Source: Bacteroidia bacterium (GTDB taxonomy: Bacteria > Bacteroidota > Bacteroidia > B-17B0 > Aurantibacillaceae). From it: 64,000 nucleotides of DNA. The stretch spans positions 1 to 64,000 of the forward strand of contig JANYIQ010000227.1 of NCBI GenBank assembly GCA_025362575.1, read 5' to 3'. Shown here in pieces: positions 49,346 to 58,203 of this stretch (position 1 is its first letter; each line of letters opens with the position of its first letter). A model generated the notes under the pieces. The model worked only from the letters and a program-made list of their open reading frames with translations. It ran no database searches and was not told where the DNA came from. The translations under genes and the position numbers were made by a program.

Positions 49346-50098
49346 ATGAACAACGAACTTTTCAAATACACCTTACGTTTAGGAGATACAAATCTTATTC
49401 TTGGTCAGAGATTAAGTGAATGGACGGGACACGGCCCTTTTTTAGAAGAGGATCTAGCTTTAACCAACATCACGCTCGACATTATGGGTGCAGCTAAGGC
49501 ATTTTTGGAATATGCAGCTAAGATCGAAGGAAAAGGAAGAACCGAAGACGATCTTGCGTTTTTTAGAAATGACAGAGAATTTTATAACGCGCTTATCGTT
49601 GAGTTACCAAACGGTGATTATGCAAAGACAATTATGCGTCAGGCTTTGGTAGATACTTTTGATCTGTATTTTTATCAGGAGCTTGTAAAAAGCAAAGACG
49701 AAACTTTAGCCGGCATTGCACAAAAATCCATTAAGGAAGTTACTTATCATTTACGCCATAGCAGTTCTTGGGTTGAACGTTTTGGAGACGGCACAGAAGA
49801 TAGTCACGAAAAAATTCAATCTGCTTTAAATGAATTGTGGCGTTATACAAACGATATGTTTGAGATGACAGAAGTAGATGAAGTATTGATAAAAGCCGGC
49901 ATTGCCGTTGATCTGAATTTGATAAAAACAAAATGGGAAAAACACATTGATGAACTTTTGGCAAAATCAACTTTAAAGAAACCGGAGAATGCCTTCATGC
50001 AGAGCGGAAGCCGCAAAGCAATTCACACCGAACATTTAGCTTATATTTTATCAGAAATGCAAACTCTTCCAAGAATGCTTCCTGATGCCAAATGGTAA
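49346..50098 (+). CDS. paaC: Phenylacetyl-CoA epoxidase structural subunit PaaC
   Basis: The protein is 250 residues. It is a ferritin-like subunit related to PaaA that lacks a full set of iron ligands. RLGDTNLILGQRLSEWTGHGPF opens the protein. IKEVTYHLRHSSSWVERFGDG is the diagnostic helix, and the end is SEMQTLPRMLPDAKW. It pairs with PaaA to form the oxygenase core. The next gene begins 14 nt past its stop. Confidence 0.95.
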   Translation: MNNELFKYTLRLGDTNLILGQRLSEWTGHGPFLEEDLALTNITLDIMGAAKAFLEYAAKIEGKGRTEDDLAFFRNDREFYNALIVELPNGDYAKTIMRQALVDTFDLYFYQELVKSKDETLAGIAQKSIKEVTYHLRHSSSWVERFGDGTEDSHEKIQSALNELWRYTNDMFEMTEVDEVLIKAGIAVDLNLIKTKWEKHIDELLAKSTLKKPENAFMQSGSRKAIHTEHLAYILSEMQTLPRMLPDAKW

Positions 50099-50111
50099 AA
50101 AAATAAATAAT

Positions 50112-50498
50112 ATGAAAAAACTATTCTTTATCGCGTGTTTATTTTTAAGCATTGCTTGCGTAGCTCAAACCGTAAAATTAAAGCCAAAAGCAAAAGCTAA
50201 GTCAAAAGCTACAGCCATTACTGACCTTGCCGAAACAATGATCCCCAAAGGAAAATTAGTGCAGTCGACCTCCTTAAAAGATATCATAATTCTCCCTAAG
50301 GGATGTAACGTTTCAGGTTATTATTTCTCTTGTACTCAATTAGGAACTTTCCATGAGGCGCAAGTTAAAGGCGGAAAATTCAATGAGGAAATGCTAAACT
50401 TGTTCAAAAAAGGGCATGCTAACCAGGTATATGTTTTTGAACGCGTTAAAGCTTCCTGCAAAGTAAAAAAACGCTACGAAGTTATCATTCAGCCATGA
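50112..50498 (+). CDS. Small exported protein inside the paa operon (unknown)
   Basis: This 128-residue protein from ATG 50112 has a signal peptide (KKLFFIACLFLSIACVAQ), a Lys/Ala run (KPKAKAKSKATA) and a short mature domain with GYYFSCTQLGTFHEAQVKGG. I do not recognise a family. A 14-nt gap from paaC and an ATGA overlap with the next micro-gene tie it to the operon. An exported protein is unexpected between cytosolic epoxidase genes. A link to phenylacetate uptake or sensing is speculation. Confidence 0.65.
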   Translation: MKKLFFIACLFLSIACVAQTVKLKPKAKAKSKATAITDLAETMIPKGKLVQSTSLKDIIILPKGCNVSGYYFSCTQLGTFHEAQVKGGKFNEEMLNLFKKGHANQVYVFERVKASCKVKKRYEVIIQP

Positions 50499-50602
50499 GT
50501 TTAAAAGAGAGCTGGAAAAAAATGGCACCCTATTTTGTTGATTTCTGGCAATACCTGGTGATAATTGTCATAATGATAATTGCTGCAATTTTCATTTTAT
50601 AA
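50495..50602 (+). CDS. 35-residue single-helix membrane micro-protein in the paa operon
   Basis: An ATG at 50495 overlaps the stop of the upstream gene (ATGA) and opens a 35-codon frame ending at 50602, 22 nt before paaD. It has a short amphipathic start (SLKESWKKMAPYFVDFW) and one strongly hydrophobic helix (YLVIIVIMIIAAIFIL) up to the stop. The exact overlap and the absence of other use for this DNA argue that it is real. Function is unknown; it could anchor or modulate a membrane partner. Confidence 0.6.
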   Translation: MSLKESWKKMAPYFVDFWQYLVIIVIMIIAAIFIL

Positions 50603-50624
50603 AGCACCTTTGCACTAACCATCA

Positions 50625-51113
50625 ATGATCTTAACTAAAGAAAATATTCTTCAGCTTCTCAATAAAATTCCTGATCCTGAAATTCCCGTGATCAGCATTG
50701 TTGAATTAGGTGTGATCAGAGAAGTTAAGATCGATAATGAAAAGGTAGAACTTACAATTACGCCTACTTACAGCGGTTGCCCTGCCATGAAGCAAATGGA
50801 AGATGATATACGGAAAACGCTGAAAGAAAATAAGATCAATGATTTTAAAATTACCATGACCTACTCTCCTGCATGGAGCACCGACTGGATGAGCGCTGAA
50901 ACAAAGGAGAAATTAAGAAAATACGGCATTGCACCACCTGAACAAAATACACAAGATAAATCTTTCATAACCGGCAAAATAAAAACGGTTTCTTGTCCAA
51001 GATGCCGTTCAACAAACACAAAACTAATTTCTCAATTTGGCAGCACAGCCTGCAAAGCCTTATACCAGTGCCAGGATTGCATGGAGCCTTTTGATTACTT
51101 TAAGTGTATTTAG
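50625..51113 (+). CDS. paaD: PaaD, MIP18-type iron-sulfur maturation protein of the epoxidase
   Basis: The protein is 162 residues. The N-terminal MIP18/DUF59 domain is seen in LLNKIPDPEIPVISIVELG and YSGCPAMKQME, where the cysteine binds metal or cluster. The C-terminal zinc-ribbon-like part has VSCPRCRST and YQCQDCMEPF. PaaD is thought to build the iron-sulfur cluster or metal site of the epoxidase system. In most operons PaaE, the reductase, follows; here a convergent T9SS gene comes next and no reductase is in view. Two hairpins start directly after the stop. Confidence 0.93.
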   Translation: MILTKENILQLLNKIPDPEIPVISIVELGVIREVKIDNEKVELTITPTYSGCPAMKQMEDDIRKTLKENKINDFKITMTYSPAWSTDWMSAETKEKLRKYGIAPPEQNTQDKSFITGKIKTVSCPRCRSTNTKLISQFGSTACKALYQCQDCMEPFDYFKCI

Positions 51114-51168
51114 CCCGTAGGATAAACATCCAACGGGTTGAACCGGTAGGATTGAAAATCCAATTGGT
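51114..51168. terminator. Tandem hairpins between convergent paaD and the FG-GAP gene
   Basis: CCCGT...ACGGG (51114-51137, with GGAT/ATCC inside) and ACCGGT...ATTGGT (51142-51168, with GGATT/AATCC inside) are two related stem-loops back to back. The first begins at the base after the paaD stop. They could terminate both converging transcripts, though T-runs are short. Confidence 0.55.
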
Positions 51169-51176
51169 CTTAAGAT

Positions 51177-53864
51177 CTATTTTATCACCACTACTTTTGA
51201 GTTTATAGTCTGACCTTTCAAGAAATAGATCCCAATAGGAAGATCACTTATCCGAACTTCATAGTTATTGAACTCCTTCAAAGAAACCGTTTTTACAACT
51301 TGCCCTAGTTCATTGGAGATAATAACGTCTTCATTGGTATAACCTTTGATTGCAAATTCTCCGTTGTTCGGATTTGGATAAACCATAACGGTTGCTGAGT
51401 TTTCTTGTTGACCATTAATTCCGGTACAAACTACCACCGTAATTGTTTTGCTTGCTGTTGATGAGCAAGTGCCTGATGGATTAACAACGGTAACCGAATA
51501 AACCCCTGCCGCACTAACAACCAAACTATCTACTGTACTTCCGCCCGGATTCCACATATAACTGAAGGCATTTGCAGAAGCGTGCAATGTAATGGTGTTT
51601 CCTAAACAAATAGTACCAGAACCTACAGATGTTATAACCGCTGAATTATTGTAAGAGATCGTCACATTACTTCTTCCTAAAGAAAAATTGGAATTGATAT
51701 AGCTTCTGATGATCACATCTTTTGTTCCATCATTATTCATGTCTTTTACTCCTAACCAAGCTGAACCTGAATAAACTCTTCCTATCGGGTAATTCAACGG
51801 ACTTGCAAAAGTTCCTGTGCCGCTTCCCAATAAAACCGAATAATCACTGTTGGTATAGTTACCGGTTACTATATCCTGAAAACCATCTCCATTCATGTCT
51901 TCAACAACAATATCCTTTCCTTGTCCGCTGGTTGAATAAAACGTAGCAGGCTGAAACGTACCGCTTGCTGTTCCCAATAAAACAGATATTTTATTTGGTC
52001 CTGAATTATAATCGGCAACAATAAGATCTGTTCTTCCGTCTCCGTTCACATCTTTATTATTCATGTTGATCGGTGCATTTCCTGCTGTGATATAAGAAAC
52101 GGGTGCGCTGAATGCGTTCGCTCCGGTTCCCATAACAACATACACATTGCTGATATTGAAATGCCCGTATGCAATGTCTGCATTACCATCGTTATTATAA
52201 TCACCAATCGTAGTTTCTGCAGGATTTACTAAAGTTGCAAGTGTGGTTGCCAAAGCAAACGTTCCTGTTCCATTTCCTGAATAAATGGTGATCGTATTTG
52301 CATTATAGTTTGAAAGGGCAAGATCCTTATTCCCGTCGTTATTAAAATCTCCCACTTTTGCATCATAAGGCGGTACCGATAAAGTTACGGTGCCCGAGGC
52401 TGTAAAAACTCCTGCTCCGTTTCCTGCCATAAATGCAATAGAATGCGGATAGGCATTAACAGCTACAATATCTTTTTTTCCATCATTATTAAAATCAGCG
52501 TATAAAATATCTACTATCTGTCCGGTTGCGCCACTTGTATATGTTGATGCTGCAGCAAAATTTCCGGAACCAGTGCCCATAGCAACATCGATCGCATTAA
52601 TGGCAGAGCTGATCAGATCCTGTTTTCCGTCGGCATTAAGGTCTTCAACAACTAAACCGCCACCGCTGCTAACCGAAGGAAATTTAATATCAGGCATTCC
52701 GAATAAATTTCCACCTTTATTCAATACAGCGAAAACACGGTTTTGCATTGCTGCATTACAAGCAAAAACATCAGGTTTTCCGTCAAGGTTAAGGTCGGCA
52801 GTTCCTATGCTTCCGCTTAAGTTTGAATTCATGTCGATCACTACAAAAGGTTTATAAGAAAAAGTTCCGTTACCATTGCCTTTCATGTAATTGATACTTC
52901 CATCACACATTACAACAAGATCGGTTTTACCATCAGCGTCCATGTCGGCTGCGGTAACACCAAATGGTGTATCCACAAAATTACTGATGGTAGTTGTTGT
53001 AAATCCGCCGGCTCCATTTCCTAAACTTATTGAAATGGAATTGCTGTATGAGTGTGCGGTGGCAATGTCTTTTTTTCCATCATTATTAAAATCTGCAGTG
53101 GTCAGGTCCCAGCCTGCTGTTTGAACCGGAACATTGCTGTAAGTGCTGAAGCTTCCTGTTCCGTTTCCATAATGTGCGTATAATGCATTGGTTCCACTGC
53201 TCATTAAAAGATCCTGGTTCCCGTCATTATTAAGATCATCGATCACAAGGTTCCACGGGTTACCTCCGGTGGTATAAGTTGAAGGGGCACCAAAAGCGCC
53301 GGCACCATTTCCCAGCATAACGGTAACAACAGATGCACCACCGTTCTGATAGGGTACAACAATATCCTGTTTAGTATCATTGTTCACATCGGCGATGCGC
53401 AGGTCAGCCATTTGCGCAGATCCTCCCGGCCATCCACAACTGATGGTTCCTGTAGATACAAAACTTCCTGTTCCCGTTCCTAATAAAATGGAGGCGTCTT
53501 TCGAACCGTAGTCTAAAGTTACAACATCCAGTTTTCCATCTCCATTAATATCTTTTAAGCGATGAATTAGCGGATTAGTTCCTGCGCCAACCAATATGCT
53601 AATTCCGGTATTGAAGGTTCCGTTACCGGTACCGATGAGTGTTATAATTTTATTAGTACAGGTTGTAGTTACCAGATCGGGTTTACCGTCACCGTTAATA
53701 TCGCCACAAGTTGTAAAGCCGGGACAATCACCAGGAAACGTGTATGAATAATCATTTAAAGAAGTAAAGCAAGCACCAGTTTGTGCTTTTAAAATAGTGA
53801 TGCTTGAAAAAACAGCGCATCCAAATATTAATGCTTTAGCGAAATTATTTTTTGTGTTGATCAT
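51177..53864 (-). CDS. FG-GAP/VCBS-repeat surface protein with T9SS type A domain
   Basis: The 895-residue protein has a signal peptide ending ILKAQTG. About twelve repeats follow, each with a calcium-binding-like DxNxDGxxD element, such as DINGDGKPDL and DFNNDGNKDLAL. This is the blade pattern of integrin-like FG-GAP propellers. Near residue 750 there is a PKD/Ig-like stretch (CLGNTITLHASANAF). The C-terminus is a type A sorting domain (VYPNPNNGEFAIKG, ELGQVVKTV, NSKVVVIK). It should be on the outside as an adhesin or polymer-binding protein. Its ligand is unknown. Confidence 0.9.
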   Translation of the reverse strand: MINTKNNFAKALIFGCAVFSSITILKAQTGACFTSLNDYSYTFPGDCPGFTTCGDINGDGKPDLVTTTCTNKIITLIGTGNGTFNTGISILVGAGTNPLIHRLKDINGDGKLDVVTLDYGSKDASILLGTGTGSFVSTGTISCGWPGGSAQMADLRIADVNNDTKQDIVVPYQNGGASVVTVMLGNGAGAFGAPSTYTTGGNPWNLVIDDLNNDGNQDLLMSSGTNALYAHYGNGTGSFSTYSNVPVQTAGWDLTTADFNNDGKKDIATAHSYSNSISISLGNGAGGFTTTTISNFVDTPFGVTAADMDADGKTDLVVMCDGSINYMKGNGNGTFSYKPFVVIDMNSNLSGSIGTADLNLDGKPDVFACNAAMQNRVFAVLNKGGNLFGMPDIKFPSVSSGGGLVVEDLNADGKQDLISSAINAIDVAMGTGSGNFAAASTYTSGATGQIVDILYADFNNDGKKDIVAVNAYPHSIAFMAGNGAGVFTASGTVTLSVPPYDAKVGDFNNDGNKDLALSNYNANTITIYSGNGTGTFALATTLATLVNPAETTIGDYNNDGNADIAYGHFNISNVYVVMGTGANAFSAPVSYITAGNAPINMNNKDVNGDGRTDLIVADYNSGPNKISVLLGTASGTFQPATFYSTSGQGKDIVVEDMNGDGFQDIVTGNYTNSDYSVLLGSGTGTFASPLNYPIGRVYSGSAWLGVKDMNNDGTKDVIIRSYINSNFSLGRSNVTISYNNSAVITSVGSGTICLGNTITLHASANAFSYMWNPGGSTVDSLVVSAAGVYSVTVVNPSGTCSSTASKTITVVVCTGINGQQENSATVMVYPNPNNGEFAIKGYTNEDVIISNELGQVVKTVSLKEFNNYEVRISDLPIGIYFLKGQTINSKVVVIK

Positions 53865-53929
53865 GGTATATTTTTAACAGTTTATGTGCTGTAAAAATAT
53901 GGCTTTATTTTTGGCAGGGAGTTTCGCTT

Positions 53930-53944
53930 ACTCAATAATTGAGT
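53930..53944. other. 15-bp perfect palindrome between ruvC and the FG-GAP gene
   Basis: ACTCAAT-A-ATTGAGT is a perfect inverted repeat around one base, 66 nt upstream of the FG-GAP ATG. It may be a regulator-binding site. It lacks the GC content and T-run expected of a terminator. Confidence 0.35.
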
Positions 53945-53996
53945 GGATTCACGAACTTTGTGGAATAAAACTCACTATTGTCGGTAAGGAATTACA

Positions 53997-54551
53997 TCAA
54001 ACTTCCCTCTTCGGATTATCACTCAAAAAAGCTTTCCAGCCCGTGTAATTTTTTTTAGTTCCTGCCCCAACTTTATTCTGGTAATAATGGCAAACGGCTG
54101 CCCCCAAAGCATCGGTGGCATCCAATAATTTTTCGTCGCTCTTAAAACCAATGGTTTGTTGTAACATTGCCGCCACCTGTTCTTTGCTGGCATTTCCGTT
54201 TCCGGTGATCGACATTTTTATTTTTTTAGGAGAATATTCAGTGATCGGCACATTCTTACTTAAAGCAGCGGCTATTGCCACCCCTTGTGCCCGCCCAAGC
54301 TTTAGCATACTTTGCACGTTCTTACCAAAAAAAGGTGCTTCAATGGCTAATTCATCGGGTTTATACTCTTCAATAATGCCAATGGTACGCTCAAATATTT
54401 TCTTTAATCTCAAAGCATGGTCATCCAACTTATCTAATTTAATTACGCCTATGCTCAATACCTCGATCTTATTATTTTTAATGTGAATTATGCCATAACC
54501 CATCACAATTGTGCCGGGGTCAATACCAAGTATAATTCTATCGGTGGCCAT
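53997..54551 (-). CDS. ruvC: Holliday-junction endonuclease RuvC
   Basis: The protein is 184 residues. The RNase-H-like core is plain: [17 protein letters not shown] (first catalytic Asp), [19 protein letters not shown] (Glu), [20 protein letters not shown], and [15 protein letters not shown] (the last two Asp). It resolves four-way junctions in recombination repair with RuvAB. ruvA and ruvB are not in the window, which is normal for Bacteroidota. It is divergent from the flippase-like gene with a 42-nt gap. Confidence 0.96.
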   Translation of the reverse strand: MATDRIILGIDPGTIVMGYGIIHIKNNKIEVLSIGVIKLDKLDDHALRLKKIFERTIGIIEEYKPDELAIEAPFFGKNVQSMLKLGRAQGVAIAAALSKNVPITEYSPKKIKMSITGNGNASKEQVAAMLQQTIGFKSDEKLLDATDALGAAVCHYYQNKVGAGTKKNYTGWKAFLSDNPKREV

Positions 54552-54593
54552 AAGCTATAAAAACGTAAATTTAGGCGAATATTACATTGCTTT

Positions 54594-55598
54594 TTGAGCG
54601 GATATAAAAACATAATAACATGGGTAATTAAAATTGCCATTGGCTTAGGAAGTTTCTTCTTAATTTATTGGCGCATAAAAAGCGATCTCACGCCTGATAA
54701 ATTAAATTTACTCCAAAACGTTTTTTCTTCTTCAAGCTCTTACTTAATTTTAGCATTCTGCATTCTTCTCATTCCCATCAACTGGGGTATCGAAAGTTTT
54801 AAATGGCAGCTCATCACAAAAAGCATTGAACCTGTTTCTTATGGCACCGCTACAAGGTCGGTTTACTCCGGTGTTTGCGTGGGTAATTTAGCCCCGGGAA
54901 GAGCCACCGAATTTTTAGCAAAGATCTTATTCTTTAAACCGGATAATCGTCCCACCATAACCTTATTGCATTTTGTAAATGGCATGATACAGCTTTCAGT
55001 AACTTTATTGATCGGTGTACTATGTTTGTTTCTAAAATTAAATATTGAGATCGCCCTTCCTCAGCATCTGTTTTGGCTGGCTGTTGTTTTTGCGTTTGTA
55101 CTCCTTATTATTTTTACTTTCATGATCCTTAATTTCAAAAAAGTGCATACCTGGTTCTTATCTAAATTCAAAAAAACAGACTCTGGTAAAATACTTCCTG
55201 TTGAGCTCAGCAAAACACTTATTTCAAAATTATTACTCTGGTCTTTTATTCGCTATGCGGTATTTGCTTTGCAATTACTTCTCATTATTAAATTATTTTA
55301 TGCCGGCAATTTTAATATTGCTTTACTCTCGGCCATTGGTGTTTATTTTTTATTGACCACAGCCCTGCCCATGATCAGCGTTATCGAAGCGGTCATCCGC
55401 TCGGCCATTGCCCTTGTGGTTTTCGAAGGCTTACATATTTCCGAAATTGCCCTGGTAGTGTCTGCCGTTTTATTGTGGGTCTTAAATATTGTTGTGCCAA
55501 GTATCATCGGTTATTTTATTATTGTAAGAGAAAAATTTGTCCTTCGGCATCCCGACGTGTCGGGACAGGATGACTATAAAATTTTTAAACGCAAATGA
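54594..55598 (+). CDS. Flippase-like / LPG-synthase-type transmembrane protein
   Basis: The protein is 334 residues from TTG 54594 with about eight hydrophobic helices. The loop PGRATEFLAKILFFK matches the flippase-like domain shared by lysylphosphatidylglycerol-synthase membrane regions and AglD-type proteins; such proteins move or modify lipid-linked substrates. The last helix is followed by a short tail, of which residues 316-327 (VLRHPDVSGQDD) are encoded by a family A-like repeat. It overlaps the next glycosyltransferase by 4 nt (ATGA), so the pair may build and translocate a glycolipid. Confidence 0.76.
   Translation: MSGYKNIITWVIKIAIGLGSFFLIYWRIKSDLTPDKLNLLQNVFSSSSSYLILAFCILLIPINWGIESFKWQLITKSIEPVSYGTATRSVYSGVCVGNLAPGRATEFLAKILFFKPDNRPTITLLHFVNGMIQLSVTLLIGVLCLFLKLNIEIALPQHLFWLAVVFAFVLLIIFTFMILNFKKVHTWFLSKFKKTDSGKILPVELSKTLISKLLLWSFIRYAVFALQLLLIIKLFYAGNFNIALLSAIGVYFLLTTALPMISVIEAVIRSAIALVVFEGLHISEIALVVSAVLLWVLNIVVPSIIGYFIIVREKFVLRHPDVSGQDDYKIFKRK
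55539..55574. repeat. Family A-like repeat inside the flippase-like gene
   Basis: The ends GTCCTTCGG and CAGGATGAC are the reverse complement of the family A ends (GTCATCCTG...CGAAGGAC). The centre is the perfect palindrome TCCCGACGTGTCGGGA. It is exactly 36 nt long and translated in frame as 12 residues. Confidence 0.7.
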
Positions 55599-56710
55599 TC
55601 ATTGTAAAACTCATAGGCATTGCGGTTATTTTACTCTACGTTCTGTTCTTATTGTACGGAGCAGTTGGCTATTTAAAATTGCCCGCCTTTCAGGCTGATC
55701 CCAATTCTAAAACCTCCACTAAAACCTGCATCATCATCTGTGCACGCAACGAAGAAAAAACCATTGCCGCCTGTTTGAATTCCATTCTCGAACAAAATTT
55801 CGATACTAATTTACTGGAACTGATCTTAGTGAACGATGCTTCTACTGACAACACTTTAAATATTGCCGAAACCATTTTAAAACAAATCCAAATTCCTTTT
55901 CAGATCATTTCCAATGCACAACAAGAAGGTAAAAAAAGATCCATAACCGCAGCAATCGAACTTTGTAACAGCGATCTTATCATTACCCGCGATGCCGATA
56001 CTTACACCACAAATTCCAATTGGTTAAAAACCATTGTTTCATTTTTCGAGCTTAGCAAAGCTGAATTTATTATTGCTCCCGTCGACATAGAACCAGACAA
56101 TTCGTTTTTAGGAAGCATGCAAAGTTTCGAGAACGATGCCCTCTGCATTTTAACGGCAGGATTTGCCGCCAATAAAAAAGCATTTTTATGCAATGGCGCC
56201 AATCTCGCTTTCTCAAAAAATATCTTTCAAAAAGTAAAAGGCTATTCTTCTCATCAAAATATTGCTTCAGGCGACGACGTTCTGTTTTTGGAAGACGTTA
56301 AAAAAATAGCACCCGAAAAAATAAAATATTTGAAACAAAAAGAGGCTCTTGTTTATACTTATCCCCTAAAAAAAACGAGCGCTTTACTGAACCAAAAACT
56401 ACGCTGGGCATCAAAGTTCGATTCTAACCCAAATCAGCTTAACCAAATTTTAGGAATTTTAGTGTTTTTATGCCATGTTTATACCGTTTTTTTTATGGTT
56501 AAAGGCCTTTTCAGTCATCATTTACCCGTATTTGGTCTATTTTTTGTTTTAATGAGGTTTTTTATTGACTTTTTGTTGTTATTTTTAGCCTCACGTTATT
56601 ACAAAAAAGCCATTTTTTGGTGGTGGTTATTGCCGGTTTGGGCAGGATACAGTTTTTTTGTGTTAAGTGTTGGCATTTTAAGTTGGTTTTATAAACCAAA
56701 ATGGAAATAA
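55595..56710 (+). CDS. Membrane-bound processive-type GT2 glycosyltransferase
   Basis: The protein is 371 residues with one N-terminal helix and three C-terminal helices around a cytosolic GT2 domain. Motifs in order are IICARNEEKTIAACL, VNDASTDNT, TRDADTY (DxD), SGDDVLFLED and KLRWASKF. The last is a variant of the QxxRW signature of processive or membrane-embedded transferases, with Gln kept in NQKLRW. It is coupled to the flippase-like protein. Glycolipid or short-polymer synthesis at the inner membrane is likely; the sugar is unknown. Confidence 0.85.
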   Translation: MIIVKLIGIAVILLYVLFLLYGAVGYLKLPAFQADPNSKTSTKTCIIICARNEEKTIAACLNSILEQNFDTNLLELILVNDASTDNTLNIAETILKQIQIPFQIISNAQQEGKKRSITAAIELCNSDLIITRDADTYTTNSNWLKTIVSFFELSKAEFIIAPVDIEPDNSFLGSMQSFENDALCILTAGFAANKKAFLCNGANLAFSKNIFQKVKGYSSHQNIASGDDVLFLEDVKKIAPEKIKYLKQKEALVYTYPLKKTSALLNQKLRWASKFDSNPNQLNQILGILVFLCHVYTVFFMVKGLFSHHLPVFGLFFVLMRFFIDFLLLFLASRYYKKAIFWWWLLPVWAGYSFFVLSVGILSWFYKPKWK

Positions 56711-56716
56711 AAATTA

Positions 56717-57973
56717 GTGTTTAAGAAGAAAAAAATAGACTTCGAATCTGAATCGCTCTCGATGAAAACATGGAGGCGTTTTAAACAAAATACCTTAGGT
56801 GTTATTGGTTTAGTGCTCATTGCCATTGCCTGTATTGTTTCCATACTAGGATATTTGATCACTCCTGATTCTACACCTTATGCGAACGACCAGAAACCGG
56901 AACTCCACATTAAAGAACCGGGCTTCTCGATTCAAATGTTATTGGTAAAGAAAAACGAAACGGAGCAATCCAATAACATTTTTTCTAAAATGTTATTTGG
57001 GCAAAATTCTGAGTATGCACATTTTCCTTTGTATAACTTTGAGTTCTCCGGCGAAAACATCATCATCGAAGAATATACCGGCAATACTCCTAACGAAGGT
57101 GTAAAGATTCCCTTTGATCTTGCAGATGTGGTGTATGACGTGGACCCTAATCATGAGATCAAATACGACAAAGCAAAAAACACAATTGAGTTTACACGCA
57201 TTACCACCGGTGAAAAAATGAGCAAAACTGTTCCTGAACTCACCGAAATGATCAAAAAAGATTACATAAAAACAACATCCTACTTATTGGGTACCGATCA
57301 GGCCGGTCGTGACCTGCTTAGTCGTTTAATGATCGGAACACGTATTTCCTTAAGCGTTGGTTTCATTTCGGTAATTATTTCGGTGGTGATAGGAATTTTG
57401 TTAGGTGCTTTCGCTGGATATTACCGTGGTAAAACAGACGACTTGATCATGTGGGTTATTAACGTGGTATGGTCAATTCCAACATTACTTTTGGTAATTG
57501 CCATTACTTTAGTTTTAGGAAAAGGGATCGTTCAGGTGTTTGTGGCCGTGGGATTAACCATGTGGGTGGAGGTAGCCCGTATTGTGCGCGGACAGATCTT
57601 AAGCATTCGTGAAAAAGAATTTGTGGAAGCAGGAAGAGCTCTGGGATTCAAAAATTTCAGGATCATCATACGACACGTTTTACCAAATGTAATGGGACCC
57701 GTAATTGTAATTGCAGCTTCTAACTTTGCAAGTGCTATTTTAACGGAAGCGGGTTTAAGTTTCCTCGGCATCGGTGCACAACCCCCAACTCCTTCATGGG
57801 GCGAAATGATCAATGCACATCGTGGTTATGTTTTAGTTGATAAAGCTTATCTGGCATTTATTCCCGGTGTTGCCATCATGACACTTGTACTTGCGTTTAT
57901 GTTAGTAGGTAATGGCTTGCGCGATGCGCTGGATTCACGCTCGCTGGATTCTAAGCCTATAATGGGAAGTTAA
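56717..57973 (+). CDS. ABC transporter permease, DppC/OppC family
   Basis: The protein is 418 residues, started by GTG. The first helix (LGVIGLVLIAIACIVSIL) is followed by an extracytoplasmic insertion of about 130 residues that E. coli DppC lacks but Bacteroidota relatives have. Then YLLGTDQAGRDLLSRLMIG, five helices, and the EAGRALGF coupling helix (EAA loop) that contacts the ATPase. It would form a peptide or nickel import channel with a DppB partner, binding protein and ATPases, none of which are adjacent. It is 6 nt past the GT2 gene. Confidence 0.9.
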   Translation: MFKKKKIDFESESLSMKTWRRFKQNTLGVIGLVLIAIACIVSILGYLITPDSTPYANDQKPELHIKEPGFSIQMLLVKKNETEQSNNIFSKMLFGQNSEYAHFPLYNFEFSGENIIIEEYTGNTPNEGVKIPFDLADVVYDVDPNHEIKYDKAKNTIEFTRITTGEKMSKTVPELTEMIKKDYIKTTSYLLGTDQAGRDLLSRLMIGTRISLSVGFISVIISVVIGILLGAFAGYYRGKTDDLIMWVINVVWSIPTLLLVIAITLVLGKGIVQVFVAVGLTMWVEVARIVRGQILSIREKEFVEAGRALGFKNFRIIIRHVLPNVMGPVIVIAASNFASAILTEAGLSFLGIGAQPPTPSWGEMINAHRGYVLVDKAYLAFIPGVAIMTLVLAFMLVGNGLRDALDSRSLDSKPIMGS

Positions 57974-58203
57974 TTCAGAACAGTTCACGCAGTCACGACG
58001 CGTCGTAATCGAAAATTTAATCGCAGATGAGCGCAAAAATGCCCAATTGGGATTCCGTTTAATTAATGGAATTCCGGAATTACACGAAAAAAAATCTTTT
58101 TAAATCTGAGCTATCCGCGTCCTTCTGAGCTTGCCGAAGGAGCCTCTAAAAACTTCTGCGTAATATCTGCGAATTCATCTGCGCACATCTGCGTGAAACA
58201 TTA
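57974..58203. repeat. Repeat-rich 230-bp intergenic region
   Basis: It contains CGCAGAT near 58022 and four CTGCG units at 58156, 58167, 58179 and 58189, spaced 10-12 nt, close to one DNA turn. A family A copy (TCCTTCTGAGCTTGCCGAAG) sits at about 58120-58141. It lies between the ABC permease and the convergent GNAT gene. I see no gene in it. Confidence 0.6.
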
